DNA of 6,357 nt from Bacillota bacterium (GTDB lineage Bacteria; Bacillota_I; Bacilli_A; Acholeplasmatales; Acholeplasmataceae): positions 1-6,357 of the forward strand of contig JAEWVV010000067.1 of assembly GCA_023458995.1 (NCBI GenBank), read 5' to 3'. Numbering within the stretch: the stretch's first letter is position 1; the number at the start of each line of letters is the position of its first letter. The notes beneath the pieces were generated by a model. The model searched no databases. It had not been told where the DNA came from and saw nothing but the letters and a program-made list of their open reading frames with translations. The translations under genes and the position numbers were made by a program. Shown piece after piece: positions 5,448 through 6,357 of the stretch.

Positions 5448-6357
5448 CTGAAAAAAAGAAAATTGATCGTTGAGATCTTGTTAACAATCCTTGTTGTATC
5501 TAACATTTCTTTTTCATTTGCTTATTGGGCAAATCAAGTTTACGGAACTCATAACACTGGTGATGGAGCCATCATAATCGGTGATTGGCCTCATATTCCT
5601 GATGATGCAAACGCAGGTATCGGTAATGAACCTGGAGAAAATGTCATCACTTTGGACATGATTGGTTCAGAAGAATATCCAGAATATCCGATTGATGGAG
5701 ACTATGTTATAGTTGAAGATATCATCATTGATGATACGTTTGTTCCTCAGGAAAACTTTACAGGAACTCTTGATGGACAAGGGAATACTGTCATCTATGA
5801 TCTGAGTACAGAAAATCAAGATAATGTAGGAATATTCAATAATAATGAAGGTACGATTAAAAATCTTACGGTTACCGATGGTTCTTTAGAAACAACTTCT
5901 GATGTTGGAAGTCAAACAGCAGGTTTTGTTGTGGGTACTAATTACGGAATCATAGAAAATGTGTTCATAGATAACGGTGTAATCAACGTTGATGTGAATG
6001 TGAATAGTTCACAAGACCAATTTATTAAAGTTGGTGCCATTGCTGGTGTAAATTATGGTACGATTCGAAATTCAAGTGCTGATGTCACTATTTATGCGAC
6101 TATTACAGCATCTGGATCAGGTTATGCAGCGATTGACTCTGGTGGTTTGGTTGCTGAAAACCATGGTCTAATTGAAAACAGTCATACATCAGGTGATTTT
6201 TATGCGACCAACGCATATAACGGAACAAGTAATAACTACTTTGCGTTAGGTGGATTAGTCGGGGTTATTATCGGTGTATCAACTGCTCAACTCGTGAATG
6301 TTTCATCATCGATGAACATTCATGCAACAATCAGTGGAACAAACACTGCACCAGCAC
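5448..6357 (+). CDS. Secreted GLUG-repeat beta-helix protein with SipW-type signal peptide (3' end missing)
   Basis: The frame stays open from 5448 to the window end, giving 303 codons so far. The start appears to be CTG, because it alone fits the strong ribosome binding site and gives the basic KKRK segment a signal peptide needs. The hydrophobic core (about 6-22) ends in FSFAYWANQ, the same SipW-type end as the other secreted proteins here. GAIIIGDWP (40-48) resembles the segment at the same place in the CBM-repeat protein. FTGTLDGQGNTV (104-115) is the classic lead-in to GLUG motifs. At least five GLUG-like units of the form GGLVGxNxGxIxNS follow (about 127-145, 158-177, 195-214, 231-250, 267-288). 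Such repeats build beta-helices in surface adhesins and M26-type proteases. No catalytic domain is visible in the part present. Binding target and anchoring are unknown. Confidence 0.8.
   Translation, partial: MKKRKLIVEILLTILVVSNISFSFAYWANQVYGTHNTGDGAIIIGDWPHIPDDANAGIGNEPGENVITLDMIGSEEYPEYPIDGDYVIVEDIIIDDTFVPQENFTGTLDGQGNTVIYDLSTENQDNVGIFNNNEGTIKNLTVTDGSLETTSDVGSQTAGFVVGTNYGIIENVFIDNGVINVDVNVNSSQDQFIKVGAIAGVNYGTIRNSSADVTIYATITASGSGYAAIDSGGLVAENHGLIENSHTSGDFYATNAYNGTSNNYFALGGLVGVIIGVSTAQLVNVSSSMNIHATISGTNTAPA
5826..6311 (+). repeat. Five GLUG-like motif repeats
   Basis: The encoded units read VGIFNNNEGTIKNL, AGFVVGTNYGIIEN, VGAIAGVNYGTIRNS, GGLVAENHGLIENS and a weaker GGLVGVIIG unit. They are spaced about 31-37 residues apart. 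The Gly/Asn positions are conserved while the strands between them vary. Confidence 0.8.

Noticed and set aside
1..6357. Mobile element, tRNA, rRNA or riboswitch
   Set aside because: I saw no transposase or integrase, no terminal inverted repeats, no tRNA-like cloverleaf and no leader long enough for a riboswitch; intergenic gaps are at most about 85 nt.

Overview
The window is AT-rich and densely coded, with every supported gene on the + strand. It reads as a low-GC Firmicute or Mollicutes relative. TGG encodes Trp throughout, and TGA works as a stop codon at the ends of two genes (4115-4117 and 4773-4775), so the code is standard and not the Mycoplasma code. An Acholeplasma/Izemoplasma-type organism fits this, but the placement is inference, because no rRNA or strong phylogenetic marker other than ung is present.

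Layout: (1) 1-1173 holds two paralogous TasA/camelysin-like secreted proteins, the first cut by the window edge. (2) 1208-1231 is a strong GC-rich hairpin, probably an attenuator. (3) 1255-2838 encodes a secreted protein made almost entirely of ten tandem repeats resembling carbohydrate-binding module family 5/12. (4) 2857-2885 is a likely promoter. (5) 2924-4775 holds three consecutive genes of the SipW/ER-type signal peptidase I family; the first and third keep the Ser/His catalytic residues and the middle one has lost them. (6) 4762-5412 is the DNA-repair gene ung, overlapping the last peptidase gene. (7) 5448 to the window end encodes a secreted GLUG-repeat beta-helix protein, cut by the window edge and apparently starting at a CTG codon.

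How the genes fit together: four secreted proteins (two TasA-like, one CBM-repeat, one GLUG-repeat) share a distinctive signal-peptide end, [F/Y]A-[Y/F][W/F], and surround dedicated SipW-type peptidases. This is the logic of the Bacillus tapA-sipW-tasA biofilm matrix operon, but expanded: two processing enzymes plus a degenerate paralogue, two candidate fibre subunits, and two large cargo proteins with glycan-binding and adhesin-like architecture. The most interesting points are the inactive-looking middle peptidase, the CBM-repeat cargo, and a conserved N-terminal segment on the cargo proteins that could let them join a TasA-type fibre.
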